A stretch of 64,000 bases of DNA from CAMLIZ01 sp036231905 (GCF_036231905.1 NZ_JAZARE010000012.1:113452-177451); one strand, 5' to 3'. Shown: positions 41,627-50,664, numbered from the stretch's first letter. Notes: generated by a model from the sequence alone, not told the origin. Numbers and translations: made by a program.

Positions 41627-42511
41627 ATGGCCCCAACCCCACAAAGCCCCGGCGCGGGGGAGCGACGCGCCGGGCACCTCGTGATCATTGGCGGCAACGA
41701 GGACCGCGACAACGACAAGCAGGTGCTGCGCCGCTTCGTCGAGCTCACCGCCAGGGCAGACCCGAAGATCGTGGTGCTCTGCGCCGCGGGGGCCACCGGC
41801 GACACCGCCTGGAAGGTGTATGACCAGGCCTTTGCGGACCTGGGCGTGCAGCAGCGCCTGGCGCTGGAGATGGCCTCGCGGGAGGACGCCAACGATCCCA
41901 AGGCGGCCGACCGGCTGCTCACTGCCGACGGCATCTTCATCGCCGGTGACGACCAGAAGCGCCTGCTGGCGGTGATTGGCGGCACGCTGGTGCACCAGGC
42001 GCTGCACAAGGCCTGCGACGAGCTGGGCCGCTGCATCGCTGGCACCAGCGCCGGCGCGGCTGCACTGTCGCAGCACATGATGCATGACGGCGGCGCCGGG
42101 GCACCGGCGCCCGGCACCGCGCTCAGCCTGGCGGCCGGCCTCGGGCTGCTGCAGCGCGTGCTGATCGACCAGCATTTTTCCGAGCGCCAGCGCCTGGGAC
42201 GCCTGCTCTCGGTGGTGGCCCAGAACCCCACGCTCATCGGCGTGGGCATCGACGAGGACACCGCGCTGGTGATCGAGCGCAGCGGCGGTGGCCTGGAAGT
42301 GGTGGGCGATGGCGCGGTCACCTTGATCGACGGGCGGCAGATGTCGTCCAACTTCCTGCCCGGCCCCGAGCACGAGGCGCTGGAGCTGGTGGACGTCAAG
42401 CTTCACCTGCTGCCGGCCGGCGCGCGCTACGGCAGCGCTGCCAAGGCCGTGCCACCCGCATTGCAGGACATCGTTTCCATCCTCACGAGCCGAGGGAGCC
42501 CGTTGTCATGA
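41627..42511 (+). CDS. cphB: Cyanophycinase
   Basis: A 294-residue serine peptidase (S51 family) that cleaves cyanophycin to beta-Asp-Arg dipeptides. The nucleophile is Ser141 in GTSAGAAALS. Flanking family segments are HLVIIGGNEDR, TADGIFIAGDDQKRLL, LIDQHFSERQRLGRLL and GVGIDEDTALVI. There is no signal peptide, so it is the intracellular type. It overlaps cphA by 4 bases (ATGA), so breakdown and synthesis enzymes are translationally coupled. Confidence 0.95.
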   Translation: MAPTPQSPGAGERRAGHLVIIGGNEDRDNDKQVLRRFVELTARADPKIVVLCAAGATGDTAWKVYDQAFADLGVQQRLALEMASREDANDPKAADRLLTADGIFIAGDDQKRLLAVIGGTLVHQALHKACDELGRCIAGTSAGAAALSQHMMHDGGAGAPAPGTALSLAAGLGLLQRVLIDQHFSERQRLGRLLSVVAQNPTLIGVGIDEDTALVIERSGGGLEVVGDGAVTLIDGRQMSSNFLPGPEHEALELVDVKLHLLPAGARYGSAAKAVPPALQDIVSILTSRGSPLS

Positions 42512-45258
42512 AGATCGTCGAAGCCCGCTTCCTCAGGGGGCCGAACCTGTTTGCGCGCCGCACGGTGCTCGAAGCCATCGTGGACCTGGAAACGCTGGAT
42601 GAAGTGGCCTCGAACCAGATAGACGGTTTCACCGACCGGCTGATCCAGATGCTGCCCGGCATTGGCGAGCATCACTGCGGCGTCGGCTACCGCGGCGGCT
42701 TCGTCGACCGCCTGCGTGAAGGCACCTACATGGGCCACATCGCCGAGCACATCATGCTGGAGCTGCAGGCGCTCGGCGGTTACGACATCGGCTACGGCAA
42801 GACGCGCATGGTGCACGGCCGGCCGCGCCACTACCGCATCGTGGTGGGCTACAAGCTGGAGAAGCTGGCCATGCGGGCGCTGGAGCAGGCGCTGCAGGTG
42901 GTGCAGGCGGCGGCCGACGGCCGGGTGCTCGACATCGCGCCGCTGGTGGAGGAGCTGCGCGCCATCCGCTGCAAGCAGGGCCTGGGGCCCAGCACACAGG
43001 CGATCGTGGATGCGGCGCATGACCGCGGCATCCCGGCGATCAGGCTGTCCGACGACGCCAGCCTGTTCCAGCTCGGCTGGGGCTCACGCCAGCGCCTGGT
43101 GCAGGCCACGGTCACCGGCGCCAGCGGCCACATCGCGGTCGGCATCGCCAGCGACAAGGAGCTCACCAAGCGGCTGCTCTCCGCCGCCGGCATTCCGGTA
43201 CCGCGCGGTTTCATCGTCACCTCGATCGAGGAGGCCCAGGTGGCGGCGCGTGATGTCGGCATGCCGGTCACCCTGAAGCCCCTGGATGCCAACCAGGGCA
43301 AGGGCGTCACCACCGGCATCCGAACGCCCCAGGAAGTGGCGGTGGCCTTCGAACGCGCGCGCCAGCACGGGCCCAAGGTGATCGTGGAACAGCATGTGCG
43401 CGGCCAGGACCACCGCGTGCTGGTGGTCAACGGCCGCGTGGTGGCCGCCTCCCGCCGCCTGCCGCCCCAGGTGGTGAGCGACGGCCGGCGCACCGTGCGC
43501 GAGCTGGTGGAGGAGGTGAACGCCGACCCGCGGCGCGGCGTGGGGCACGAGTCGGCGCTGACACGCATTCCGCTGGACGCGTCGGCGGCCGACTGCCTGG
43601 CGGCCCAGGGCCTGGGTTTCGAGAGCGTGTTGCCCACCGGCGCGGTGGCGCTGCTGCGCGGCAACGCCAACCTGTCCACCGGCGGCACCGCGGAGGACGT
43701 GACCGACCAGCTGCATCCGGACACCGCGGCCCTGTGCGTGCGCGCTGCGCGGCGCATCGGGCTGGATGTGGCGGGTATCGACCTGGTGTGCGCCGACATC
43801 GCTGCACCGCTGGGCCCGCAGGGCGGGGCGCTGATCGAGGTGAATGCCGCGCCCGGCATCCGCATGCACGAGCAGCCGTCCGAAGGTGTGCCGCGTGCGG
43901 CCGGCCGGGCCATCGTCGACGGCCTGTTCCCGCCCGGCGACGACGGCCGCATCCCCTTGATCGCGGTCACCGGCACCAACGGCAAGACCACCACCACGCT
44001 CGCCATCGCGCACGTGCTGCGGGCGGCGGGCCTGCGCACCGGCTGCACCACCACCGAAGGCGTGTATGTCAATGGTGAGCGCATCATGGACGGCGATTGC
44101 ACCGGCTACTGGTCCGGCCGCGCGGTGCTCACCGACCCGGACGTGGATGCCGCGGTGCTGGAAACGGCGCGCGGCGGCATCCTCAAGCGCGGCCTGTGCT
44201 ACGACCGCAGCGACGTGGCCGTGGTGCTCAACGTCACGGCCGACCACCTGGGCCAGGACGGCGTGGACACGCTGGAAGAGCTGGCGCGTGTGAAGGCCGT
44301 GGTGGCCGATACGGCGCGCAAGGCGCTGGTGCTCAACGCCGAAGACCCGCACTGCGTGGCCATGACCGAAGAGCTGCGCGAAGGCGTGGAAGTGATCTTC
44401 TTCGCCATGCAGGCGGAGCATCCGGTGGTGCAGGGCCACCTGCAGGCCGGCGGGCGCGCCGTGCTGCTGCGCGACGGTGAGATCGTGCTCGCCACCCGGG
44501 ACGGCAGCGTGCCCGTGGTGCGGGCGGACCGCCTGCCGTTCACCCTCGGTGGCCGCGCGCGCCACAACGTGGCCAATGCGCTGGCGGCCGTGGCGGCGCT
44601 GGTGGGCAGCGGGCAGGCGCTGGGCACCATCGCGCAGGCGCTGCAGGGTTTTGCCTGCAGCAGCGAGGCCAACCCGCTGCGCCTGAATGTGTTCCAGCTC
44701 GGCGAGGTTCGGCTGGTGGTGGACTATGCCCACAACCTGGCGGCCTACCGGGCGCTCATCGACACCTGTCGCGGCTTCGGCAGCGGCCGCCTGGTGGGCG
44801 TGGTGTCGGCGCCGGGAGACCGGCGCGACCGGGAGCTGCAGGACATCGGCGAAGCGTGTGCGCAGGGCTTCGACGAGATCGTGATCTACGAGATCGACGA
44901 GGACCGGGGCCGCCCGCTGGGTGCCACCGCCCGGGCCTTGCTGCAAGGTGCACAGCGCACCGGCCGCCCGGCGAGCGTGGAAGTGGACATGTGCCGCGCC
45001 TTGCGCCAGGCCTTGCAGCGCTGCCGGCCGGGCGACACCCTGGTGTATGCCTGCGCCACCCGCCTGAGCGACCTGCAGGCCGCCTTCGGCCACTTGCCGA
45101 TGGCCGAGGAACGGGCCAGCGGCGGGCCGGCGCTGCGCCTGGCGTGGTCGTCGGAGCTGCCGCGCAGCCCGGTCGGCGAGGCCGAGCGCCTGCAGGAGCG
45201 CGACGTGGCGGCCACCGGGCGGCGCGTGCTGCTGCCACGCCGGCACGAGCCTGCCTGA
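42508..45258 (+). CDS. cphA: Cyanophycin synthetase
   Basis: A 916-residue synthetase that builds the multi-L-arginyl-poly-L-aspartate storage polymer. Regions in order: N-terminal domain (1-160), ATP-grasp domain (about 165-480, with VTLKPLDANQGKGVTTGI and AGIDLVCADI), and Mur-ligase-like domain with P-loop VTGTNGKTTTT near residue 487 and the DYAHN motif near residue 743. It ends in a short Arg-rich tail. In the family the ATP-grasp part adds Asp and the Mur-like part adds Arg. Only one cphA copy is here. Confidence 0.96.
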   Translation: MKIVEARFLRGPNLFARRTVLEAIVDLETLDEVASNQIDGFTDRLIQMLPGIGEHHCGVGYRGGFVDRLREGTYMGHIAEHIMLELQALGGYDIGYGKTRMVHGRPRHYRIVVGYKLEKLAMRALEQALQVVQAAADGRVLDIAPLVEELRAIRCKQGLGPSTQAIVDAAHDRGIPAIRLSDDASLFQLGWGSRQRLVQATVTGASGHIAVGIASDKELTKRLLSAAGIPVPRGFIVTSIEEAQVAARDVGMPVTLKPLDANQGKGVTTGIRTPQEVAVAFERARQHGPKVIVEQHVRGQDHRVLVVNGRVVAASRRLPPQVVSDGRRTVRELVEEVNADPRRGVGHESALTRIPLDASAADCLAAQGLGFESVLPTGAVALLRGNANLSTGGTAEDVTDQLHPDTAALCVRAARRIGLDVAGIDLVCADIAAPLGPQGGALIEVNAAPGIRMHEQPSEGVPRAAGRAIVDGLFPPGDDGRIPLIAVTGTNGKTTTTLAIAHVLRAAGLRTGCTTTEGVYVNGERIMDGDCTGYWSGRAVLTDPDVDAAVLETARGGILKRGLCYDRSDVAVVLNVTADHLGQDGVDTLEELARVKAVVADTARKALVLNAEDPHCVAMTEELREGVEVIFFAMQAEHPVVQGHLQAGGRAVLLRDGEIVLATRDGSVPVVRADRLPFTLGGRARHNVANALAAVAALVGSGQALGTIAQALQGFACSSEANPLRLNVFQLGEVRLVVDYAHNLAAYRALIDTCRGFGSGRLVGVVSAPGDRRDRELQDIGEACAQGFDEIVIYEIDEDRGRPLGATARALLQGAQRTGRPASVEVDMCRALRQALQRCRPGDTLVYACATRLSDLQAAFGHLPMAEERASGGPALRLAWSSELPRSPVGEAERLQERDVAATGRRVLLPRRHEPA

Positions 45259-45291
45259 GCCTTCGATCCACTCACACAAGGAGAGCCCGCG

Positions 45292-45798
45292 ATGCAAAGC
45301 AAAGCCAAACTGTTCGGCCATCCCGTGCACCAGATGCTGATCGTGTTTCCGCTCGGGCTGCTGGCCACTGCGGTGGTGTTCGACCTGATCCACATCGCCA
45401 CCGACCGGCCGCTGATGGCGGTGGTGTCCTACTGGATGATGGCCGCCGGCGTGGTGGGCGGCCTGGTGGCCGCGCCCTTCGGCTGGATCGACTGGGGAGC
45501 GATTCCCAAAGGCACGCGGGCCAAGAGCGTGGGCCTGACCCACGGCTTGGGCAATGTGGTGGTGCTGCTGCTGTTCATCGGCAGCTGGTTCCTGCGCCGG
45601 CCGGCCCCTGAAGCGCCCGGGATGCTGGCCCATTCGCTGGCCTTCCTGGGCGCCGGGCTCTCGCTCTTCACCGCCTGGCTGGGTGGCGAGCTGGTGGACC
45701 GCCTCGGCGTGGGGGTCTACGACGACGCCGGGCTCGATGCGCCGAATTCACTGCGCGCGCGGCACGAAGCGCCGGCCGCGCGCACGGCGACGCATTGA
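45292..45798 (+). CDS. DUF2231 membrane protein
   Basis: A 168-residue inner-membrane protein with four helices: MLIVFPLGLLATAVVFDLI, YWMMAAGVVGGLVAAPFGWI, LGNVVVLLLFIGSWFL and LAFLGAGLSLFTAWLGGEL. The N-terminal GHPVHQMLIVFPLGL is diagnostic of DUF2231. AAGGAGA precedes the ATG. It lies 33 bases after cphA, so it may share the message. Function unknown. Confidence 0.88.
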   Translation: MQSKAKLFGHPVHQMLIVFPLGLLATAVVFDLIHIATDRPLMAVVSYWMMAAGVVGGLVAAPFGWIDWGAIPKGTRAKSVGLTHGLGNVVVLLLFIGSWFLRRPAPEAPGMLAHSLAFLGAGLSLFTAWLGGELVDRLGVGVYDDAGLDAPNSLRARHEAPAARTATH

Positions 45799-45812
45799 GC
45801 TACGCTGGCGGG

Positions 45813-46052
45813 ATGCAGAAACCCGCACGTTACCTGGTGATCGTGGAGCAGGACGGCGGCATGCTCGCCCGCCTGTTCGATGACGACATGCGGCTGGCCG
45901 CCGAGTTCGACGCCAGCTCCGAAGAGGTGGTCGTCATGACGGCCGGCCTGCAGCCGCAGCGCGGGGCCATCGCAGCGCAGTGGGACAAGCCTCTGCGCGG
46001 CCACAGCGCCAGCGAGCGTGCCGCCGCGCTGGTCTACACGCTGGACGTCTGA
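45813..46052 (+). CDS. Small hypothetical protein
   Basis: A 79-residue protein that I do not recognise. It reads as a compact alpha-beta domain: YLVIVEQDGGMLARLFDDDMRLAAEFDASS, then EEVVVMTAGLQPQ, then HSASERAAALVYTLDV. It is acidic, with no signal or membrane segment. Codon use looks like its neighbours. ATG 45813 lies 14 bases after the DUF2231 stop; a TTG overlapping that stop is an alternative start. TACGCT ends 6 bases before the ATG. Confidence 0.65.
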   Translation: MQKPARYLVIVEQDGGMLARLFDDDMRLAAEFDASSEEVVVMTAGLQPQRGAIAAQWDKPLRGHSASERAAALVYTLDV

Positions 46053-46062
46053 ACCGCCCGCT

Positions 46063-46536
46063 TCAGGAGCGCGGGTTCACCGGCGGGGCCTTGGTCACGC
46101 GGGTCTTGCCGCCGGTGGTGACCAGGATCACCGGGTCACCCGGGTTCAGCGTTTCCTGGCCCTTGGCCTGCACGATCGCGCGGCGGTCGCCGTTGCGCAT
46201 CTGCAGCAGGATCTCCACCGCGTCCTCGCTGGTGCCGGCGCGCTCGATCGCGTTGCCCACCACCGCGCCGGCCACCGCGCCCAGCACGCCCACCACCACG
46301 GCTTCGCGCCGCCCACCGACCGACGAGCCCGCCACGCCGCCCGCCACCGCACCGGCGGTGCCGCCGATGCCGCTTTGCGAGCCGTCCACCCGCACCGGGC
46401 GCACCGACAGCACGGTGGCGTCCTGCACCTGCGACAGGCGCTGCGCGTCGCCGCGCTGCACGACGTCCGGGCTGGTGGTGGAGCAGCCGGCGACCAGGGC
46501 CAGCAGCAGCGGCGCTGCGATCAGGGTGCGTTTCAT
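46063..46536 (-). CDS. Glycine-zipper lipoprotein
   Basis: A 157-residue outer-membrane-type lipoprotein. Lipobox VAGC (Cys18) is followed by a glycine-zipper stretch, GIGGTAGAVAGGVAGSSVGG and VVVGVLGAVAGAVVGNAIERA (residues 56-97), similar to the SlyB/Pcp group. A small C-terminal beta domain follows (EILLQMRNGDRRAIVQAKGQE). ATG 46536 has a GGAG site. It is convergent with the small hypothetical gene. Confidence 0.88.
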   Translation of the reverse strand: MKRTLIAAPLLLALVAGCSTTSPDVVQRGDAQRLSQVQDATVLSVRPVRVDGSQSGIGGTAGAVAGGVAGSSVGGRREAVVVGVLGAVAGAVVGNAIERAGTSEDAVEILLQMRNGDRRAIVQAKGQETLNPGDPVILVTTGGKTRVTKAPPVNPRS

Positions 46537-46649
46537 GGGGAGGACTCCTCGGGCGTGGTGGATGGCGTCAGCAACGGGCACGGCCAAGCCGGCGTTGACG
46601 CCTGTGGTGCGGTGAGACCGCACCCGCGTGGCGGAGTTCCGGTAAAGAT

Positions 46650-47207
46650 TCAGCCGTGCAGGCGCGAATTGCGCGGCACGCTGGCGAGCAGGAACTCCAT
46701 CTGGTCGGCCAGGATGCGGCGGCCGCGCAGGATCATGTCCTCGTGCAGGCTGGGCACGTAGGGCAGGTACAGCAGGCTCATGTGCGCCTCTTCCGGCAGC
46801 CGGTTGCCCTTGCGGCCGTTGCAGCTGCGGCAGGCGGTGATGCAGTTCATCCAGCTGTCGCGCCCGCCGCGCGAGGTGGGCACGATGTGCTCGCGGGTCA
46901 GGTCGTCAAAAGGAAAACGGTGGCCGCAATAGGCGCACAGGTGGCGGTCGCGCGCAAACAGCTTGGGGTTGGACAGCGCCGGCGCCTGGCGCCAGGCCCG
47001 CGTGGGAATCGCACCGCGCACCGCGATGATGGGGTGCACCTCGATGCGCGACTGCCGGCCAGTGGCACGCTGAATGCCACCACGCAGCACGTGAAACGCT
47101 TCGCCGAGTGTCCAGGCCACGCCGTCGCTGGCGTAGATCACCGCGGCTTCCTTCGCCGTGATCCAGGCCTGCGGGCGGCCGGAAACATCGAGCTGCAGCA
47201 CGTCCAT
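46650..47207 (-). CDS. HNH endonuclease-family protein
   Basis: A 185-residue protein with a C-terminal HNH domain: CAYCGHRFPFDDLTREHIVP, then GRDSWMNCITACRSCNGRKGNRLPEEA. Two CXXC pairs bind structural zinc. The N-terminal 90 residues are a separate beta domain. It is common in Betaproteobacteria as a stand-alone chromosomal gene. No intron, phage or restriction partner is nearby, so its substrate is unknown. ATG 47207 has AAAGGAG at long spacing. Confidence 0.87.
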   Translation of the reverse strand: MDVLQLDVSGRPQAWITAKEAAVIYASDGVAWTLGEAFHVLRGGIQRATGRQSRIEVHPIIAVRGAIPTRAWRQAPALSNPKLFARDRHLCAYCGHRFPFDDLTREHIVPTSRGGRDSWMNCITACRSCNGRKGNRLPEEAHMSLLYLPYVPSLHEDMILRGRRILADQMEFLLASVPRNSRLHG

Positions 47208-47339
47208 GGTGCGAAGCCACTCCTTTCGACAATGCGGATGGAACAGGACTTGCGGTTGGCGCTGACCGTCACAGCATATCGCGGGAAGGTGTCAGCACTC
47301 AACCTCGCGATCCATGGGCTTTCAAGCAGCTACCGTTCC

Positions 47340-47345
47340 TAGAAT
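47340..47345 (+). promoter_or_regulatory. -10-like TAGAAT abutting the serine protease start
   Basis: TAGAAT ends 6 bases before ATG 47352, so predicted initiation coincides with the ATG. No Shine-Dalgarno sits in the gap, and the -35 is weak. Confidence 0.45.
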
Positions 47346-47351
47346 GACTTC

Positions 47352-48806
47352 ATGCGACTTCCTTCGCTGCTTGCCGGGCTGCTGAGCGCCGCCGTGCTGC
47401 TGTGGGCTGCGGGCCCGGGCCCCGCGGATGCGGCCGCGCCCGAGCCGGTGCCTCCCGCCGCGTCGGCCGCCGCCTCAGGCGCCAGCGCCGGCGCCTCGGC
47501 GGCCGCGCCCCCCGCGTCGGCGGCATCCGGCGCCGAGGCTGATACCGAACTGGTGGAGCCACCCCCGCCACCGTCGCCTGCGGGCCAGCGCGTCTACGAA
47601 GCCGCGCGCGGCACGCTGGTGCAGGTGCGAACCCTGCTCAAGGCGCAGGACAGCCAGGCGACGGTGGGCTCAGGTTTCCTGGTGAGCCCGGAGGGCCACC
47701 TGATCACCAACTTCCACGTGGTCAGCACCTATGCCCTGCAGCCCACCAGCCACCGCCTGGTGTATTCCACCGCCGACGGTGGCCAGGGCGCGCTGCAGCT
47801 GATCGACGTGGACGTGGCGCATGACCTGGCGCTGCTCAAGCCGGTGCAGGCCGATGCGTTTGCCGGCCGCGGCGCCTTGAGCTTCCGCCCGGCCACGCTG
47901 GCCTTGGGCCGCGGCGAGCGCCTGTATTCCCTCGGCAACCCGCTGGACGTGGGTTTTGCGGTGGCCGAAGGCTCCTACAACGGGCTGGTGGAGCGCAGCT
48001 TCCTGCCCACCATCTTCTTCGGCGGCTCGCTCAGTGCCGGCATGAGCGGCGGGCCCACGCTGGATGCCAAGGGCCGGGTGATCGGCGTGAACGTGGCCAC
48101 CCGCCGCGACGGCGAGCAGATCAGCTTCCTGGTGCCTGGGCAGTACGCCAAGGAGCTGCTGGAGCGCAGCCGCGGCGCTTCGCCGCTGGGGCTGCCCGCC
48201 TACCCGCAGATCACCAAGCAGATGCTGGTGCACCAGGAGGCCCTGACCAAGGCCTTCATCGCGCTGCCCTGGCGCAATGCCGGCAACCAGCGCTATGCGA
48301 TTCCGGTGCCGCGCGAGGATTTCCTGCGCTGCTGGGGGCGCAGCACGCCACCCGAATCGCGTGGCCTGGAGTTCGAGCGCTCGGACTGCAACATGGACAG
48401 CCGGGTCTACATCACTTCCGGCTTTTCCACCGGTTTCATCAGCGTGCGCCATGAGGCCTATGACGGCCGCAAGCTCGGGGCGCTGCGCTTTGCGCAGCGC
48501 TACTCGGCGAGTTTCCGCAACGAGTTCATGGGGGCCAACAACGCCTACCTCACCGCGCCCCAGTGCCATGAACGCTTCGTGGACCGGGGCGGGCTGCCGC
48601 TGCGTGCGGTGATGTGCCTGCGCGCGCACAAGAAGCTGCGTGGCCTGTACGAGGTGGCGGTGCTGGTGGCCACGCTGGACCAGTCCACGGCCGGCGTGCA
48701 GGGCCGCTTCGACGCCCATGGCGTCAGCTTCGAGAACGCCAAGGCGCTCACCGAGCATTACCTCAACGGCTTTGCATGGACCGATCCGAAGACCGCCTCG
48801 CGCTGA
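47352..48806 (+). CDS. Exported trypsin-like serine protease with novel C-terminal domain
   Basis: A 484-residue protein. A signal peptide (1-27) is followed by an Ala/Pro-rich linker to about residue 75, then a chymotrypsin-fold domain with the full triad: His122 in ITNFHVV, Asp158 in DVAHDLALL, Ser232 in GMSGGP. No PDZ domain follows, unlike DegP or DegS. The C-terminal 190 residues contain four Cys and match nothing I recognise. It overlaps the FHA gene by 31 bases, so the two products are probably linked in function. Confidence 0.88.
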   Translation: MRLPSLLAGLLSAAVLLWAAGPGPADAAAPEPVPPAASAAASGASAGASAAAPPASAASGAEADTELVEPPPPPSPAGQRVYEAARGTLVQVRTLLKAQDSQATVGSGFLVSPEGHLITNFHVVSTYALQPTSHRLVYSTADGGQGALQLIDVDVAHDLALLKPVQADAFAGRGALSFRPATLALGRGERLYSLGNPLDVGFAVAEGSYNGLVERSFLPTIFFGGSLSAGMSGGPTLDAKGRVIGVNVATRRDGEQISFLVPGQYAKELLERSRGASPLGLPAYPQITKQMLVHQEALTKAFIALPWRNAGNQRYAIPVPREDFLRCWGRSTPPESRGLEFERSDCNMDSRVYITSGFSTGFISVRHEAYDGRKLGALRFAQRYSASFRNEFMGANNAYLTAPQCHERFVDRGGLPLRAVMCLRAHKKLRGLYEVAVLVATLDQSTAGVQGRFDAHGVSFENAKALTEHYLNGFAWTDPKTASR

Positions 48807-49777
48807 TCGAAGTGCTGGAGCGCGACGGCCGGGTGCGCCGCGGCTTCCTGGTCACGCGCTGGCCGGTCACACTGGGCCGGGCGCTGGACAACGACGTGGT
48901 CATCGACGATCCGCATGTGGCGGCCCATCACTGCAGCCTCGTGCAAGGCCCGGCCGGCGAGGCCGGCGCACCGCTGCTGTTGCAGGTGGGCCCCACCCGC
49001 AACGGTGTGCAGGTGGGGCCACGCACCCTGGTGGAAGGGGAAACCGCGCCGCTGCCTCCGCTGGGCGAGGCGTTCCAGATCGGCGGCACCCGCCTGCGCG
49101 TGCGGCTGCCCGGTGATCCGCTGGAGCCCGAGCGCCCGCTGGGCCTGGCCACCACCGGCGCGCATCCGCTGGTGACGCTGGCCTGCGCGCTGGCGCTGTG
49201 GGCGCTGGTGCTCATCGAGCATGGCATCTACCTGGACCCGGGCTCCAGCCTCACCGACTGGCTGATGCCGCTGCTGGCCTGGCCGCTGGGCGCTTTGGGC
49301 TGGTGCGTGGTGTGGGGCATCGGCTCCAAGCTGTTCCAGCACCGCTTTGAGTTCTGGGCCCACTTTGCCATCCTGATGAAGGGCCTGCTGGCGATGGCCG
49401 TGCTGGACGTGATGCTGCCGGTGCTGGCCTATGCGTTGTCCTGGGAGTGGCTGGCGCGCATCAGTCCGGTGGTGAGCGCGCTGGTGGCGGGCGCCACGCT
49501 GTACCGCCACGCCGTGCTCGTGGTGCCGGTGACCCGCTGGGCCATCGCTGCCGGCATTGCGGGCTGCCTGCTGATCGCAGGCGCAGTGCTCGGCACGCTG
49601 AACTACCAGCGCAGCGATCGCCTGTTCAGCGAGCCGTACCTCGCCACCCTGCCGCCGCCGGCGTTCCGCATGGCGCCCGGGGTGTCGGTGAAGGATTTTG
49701 TGGGTGACTCCGCTCCCTTGCGCGACAGGTTGGACCGGCGCGCCGCCGAGGATGCACAAAAGGGCGGGGCCGATTGA
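48776..49777 (+). CDS. FHA-domain inner-membrane protein
   Basis: A 333-residue protein with an N-terminal FHA domain (residues 18-105: VTLGRALDNDVVIDDPHVAAHHCSL split, then TRNGVQVG), which binds phosphothreonine peptides. Five hydrophobic helices follow between residues 120 and 290. A cytosolic phospho-sensor joined to a membrane part suggests signalling to the periplasmic protease encoded just upstream. ATG 48776 lies within the protease gene; this start preserves the whole FHA fold. Confidence 0.88.
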   Translation: MDRSEDRLALIEVLERDGRVRRGFLVTRWPVTLGRALDNDVVIDDPHVAAHHCSLVQGPAGEAGAPLLLQVGPTRNGVQVGPRTLVEGETAPLPPLGEAFQIGGTRLRVRLPGDPLEPERPLGLATTGAHPLVTLACALALWALVLIEHGIYLDPGSSLTDWLMPLLAWPLGALGWCVVWGIGSKLFQHRFEFWAHFAILMKGLLAMAVLDVMLPVLAYALSWEWLARISPVVSALVAGATLYRHAVLVVPVTRWAIAAGIAGCLLIAGAVLGTLNYQRSDRLFSEPYLATLPPPAFRMAPGVSVKDFVGDSAPLRDRLDRRAAEDAQKGGAD

Positions 49778-49901
49778 GGGCCCACTGACCGTTGGAGCCA
49801 AGCTGTGGGCCGCCCGGCGTGACCGAATGCCGCTCTAGGCGATAGCCCCTAGAAAATTCATGGGCTGAACCCCCCGCTGGACACGGAAGTCTGCAAAATA
49901 G

Positions 49902-49915
49902 AACGACCGTTCGTT
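49902..49915. promoter_or_regulatory. Candidate TetR operator
   Basis: AACGA-CCGT-TCGTT is a perfect inverted repeat 15 bases before the TetR start codon. Palindromes with ACGAACG-like arms are common TetR-family sites. It probably mediates autorepression and perhaps control of the downstream beta-oxidation genes. Confidence 0.55.
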
Positions 49916-49930
49916 TTCTGAAGCAGCCCC

Positions 49931-50635
49931 GTGGCCCTGACCGAAACGCCCCTGAAGACCAAGCCGCCCGCGCCCAAGCCGGCGCAGCGCACGACCTTGC
50001 AAAAAGGTCAGCAGACCCGGGCGACCATCCTGGAGGCTGCGCTTGCGCTCGCGTCCAGCATGGGGCTGGAGGGGCTGTCCATCGGCGCGCTGGCTGAAGT
50101 GACGCAGATGAGCAAGTCGGGCGTCTTCGCCCACTTCGGCTCGCGCGAGGAGCTGCAGATCTCCGTCATCCGCGAATACCACCAGAAGTTCGAGGAAGAA
50201 ATCTTCTACCCGGCCATCCGCGAGCCGCGCGGCCTGCCGCGCCTGCGCGCGCTGTTCGAGCGCTGGGTGCGCCGGGTGTCGGTGGAAATCGATTCGGGCT
50301 GCATCTACATCAGCGGCGCGGTCGAATTCGATGACCGGCCCGGCCCGGTGCGCGATGCGCTGGCGTCCATGGTGCGCGCCTGGCATGCCGCGATGGAACG
50401 ATCCATCCGCATCGCCATCGAAGAAGGCCACCTGCGGGCGGACACCGATCCGCTGCAGATGCTGTTCGAGATCCACGGGCTGATCCTGGCCCTGCACCAC
50501 GACGCGCGCTTCCTGCGCCTGCCGGGTGCCACCGATCGTGCACGGCGCGGCTTCGAGCGCACCGTCAGCCACTACGCCGTCGTTGGAGACCCGGCGGTCC
50601 CCCCTCAGAAGGCTCCGCCCAAGGCGCGCCGCTGA
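49931..50635 (+). CDS. TetR-family regulator heading the beta-oxidation cluster
   Basis: A 234-residue repressor. The helix-turn-helix spans RATILEAALALASSMGLEGLSIGALAEVTQMSKSGVFAHFGSREEL (residues 30-75, split). The ligand domain has IDSGCIYISGAVEFDDRPGPVRDAL and an AWHAAMERSIRIA helix. It begins at GTG 49931. Its gene lies 29 bases before an acyl-CoA dehydrogenase gene, so an acyl-CoA-responsive, PsrA-like role is inferred from context only. Confidence 0.9.
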   Translation: MALTETPLKTKPPAPKPAQRTTLQKGQQTRATILEAALALASSMGLEGLSIGALAEVTQMSKSGVFAHFGSREELQISVIREYHQKFEEEIFYPAIREPRGLPRLRALFERWVRRVSVEIDSGCIYISGAVEFDDRPGPVRDALASMVRAWHAAMERSIRIAIEEGHLRADTDPLQMLFEIHGLILALHHDARFLRLPGATDRARRGFERTVSHYAVVGDPAVPPQKAPPKARR

Positions 50636-50664
50636 ATCACCGAGCATCAAAAAGGAGTTCGTCC

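Noticed and set aside
43084..45633. An 849-codon open frame on the minus strand opposite cphA
   Set aside because: Cyanophycin synthetase motifs are unmistakable on the plus strand. The antisense frame is His/Gly/Gln-rich with no domain and reflects third-position GC bias.
46650..47207. HNH gene as sign of a homing intron, phage or restriction system
   Set aside because: There is no intron structure, methyltransferase, phage gene or repeat border nearby; this is a common stand-alone chromosomal gene.
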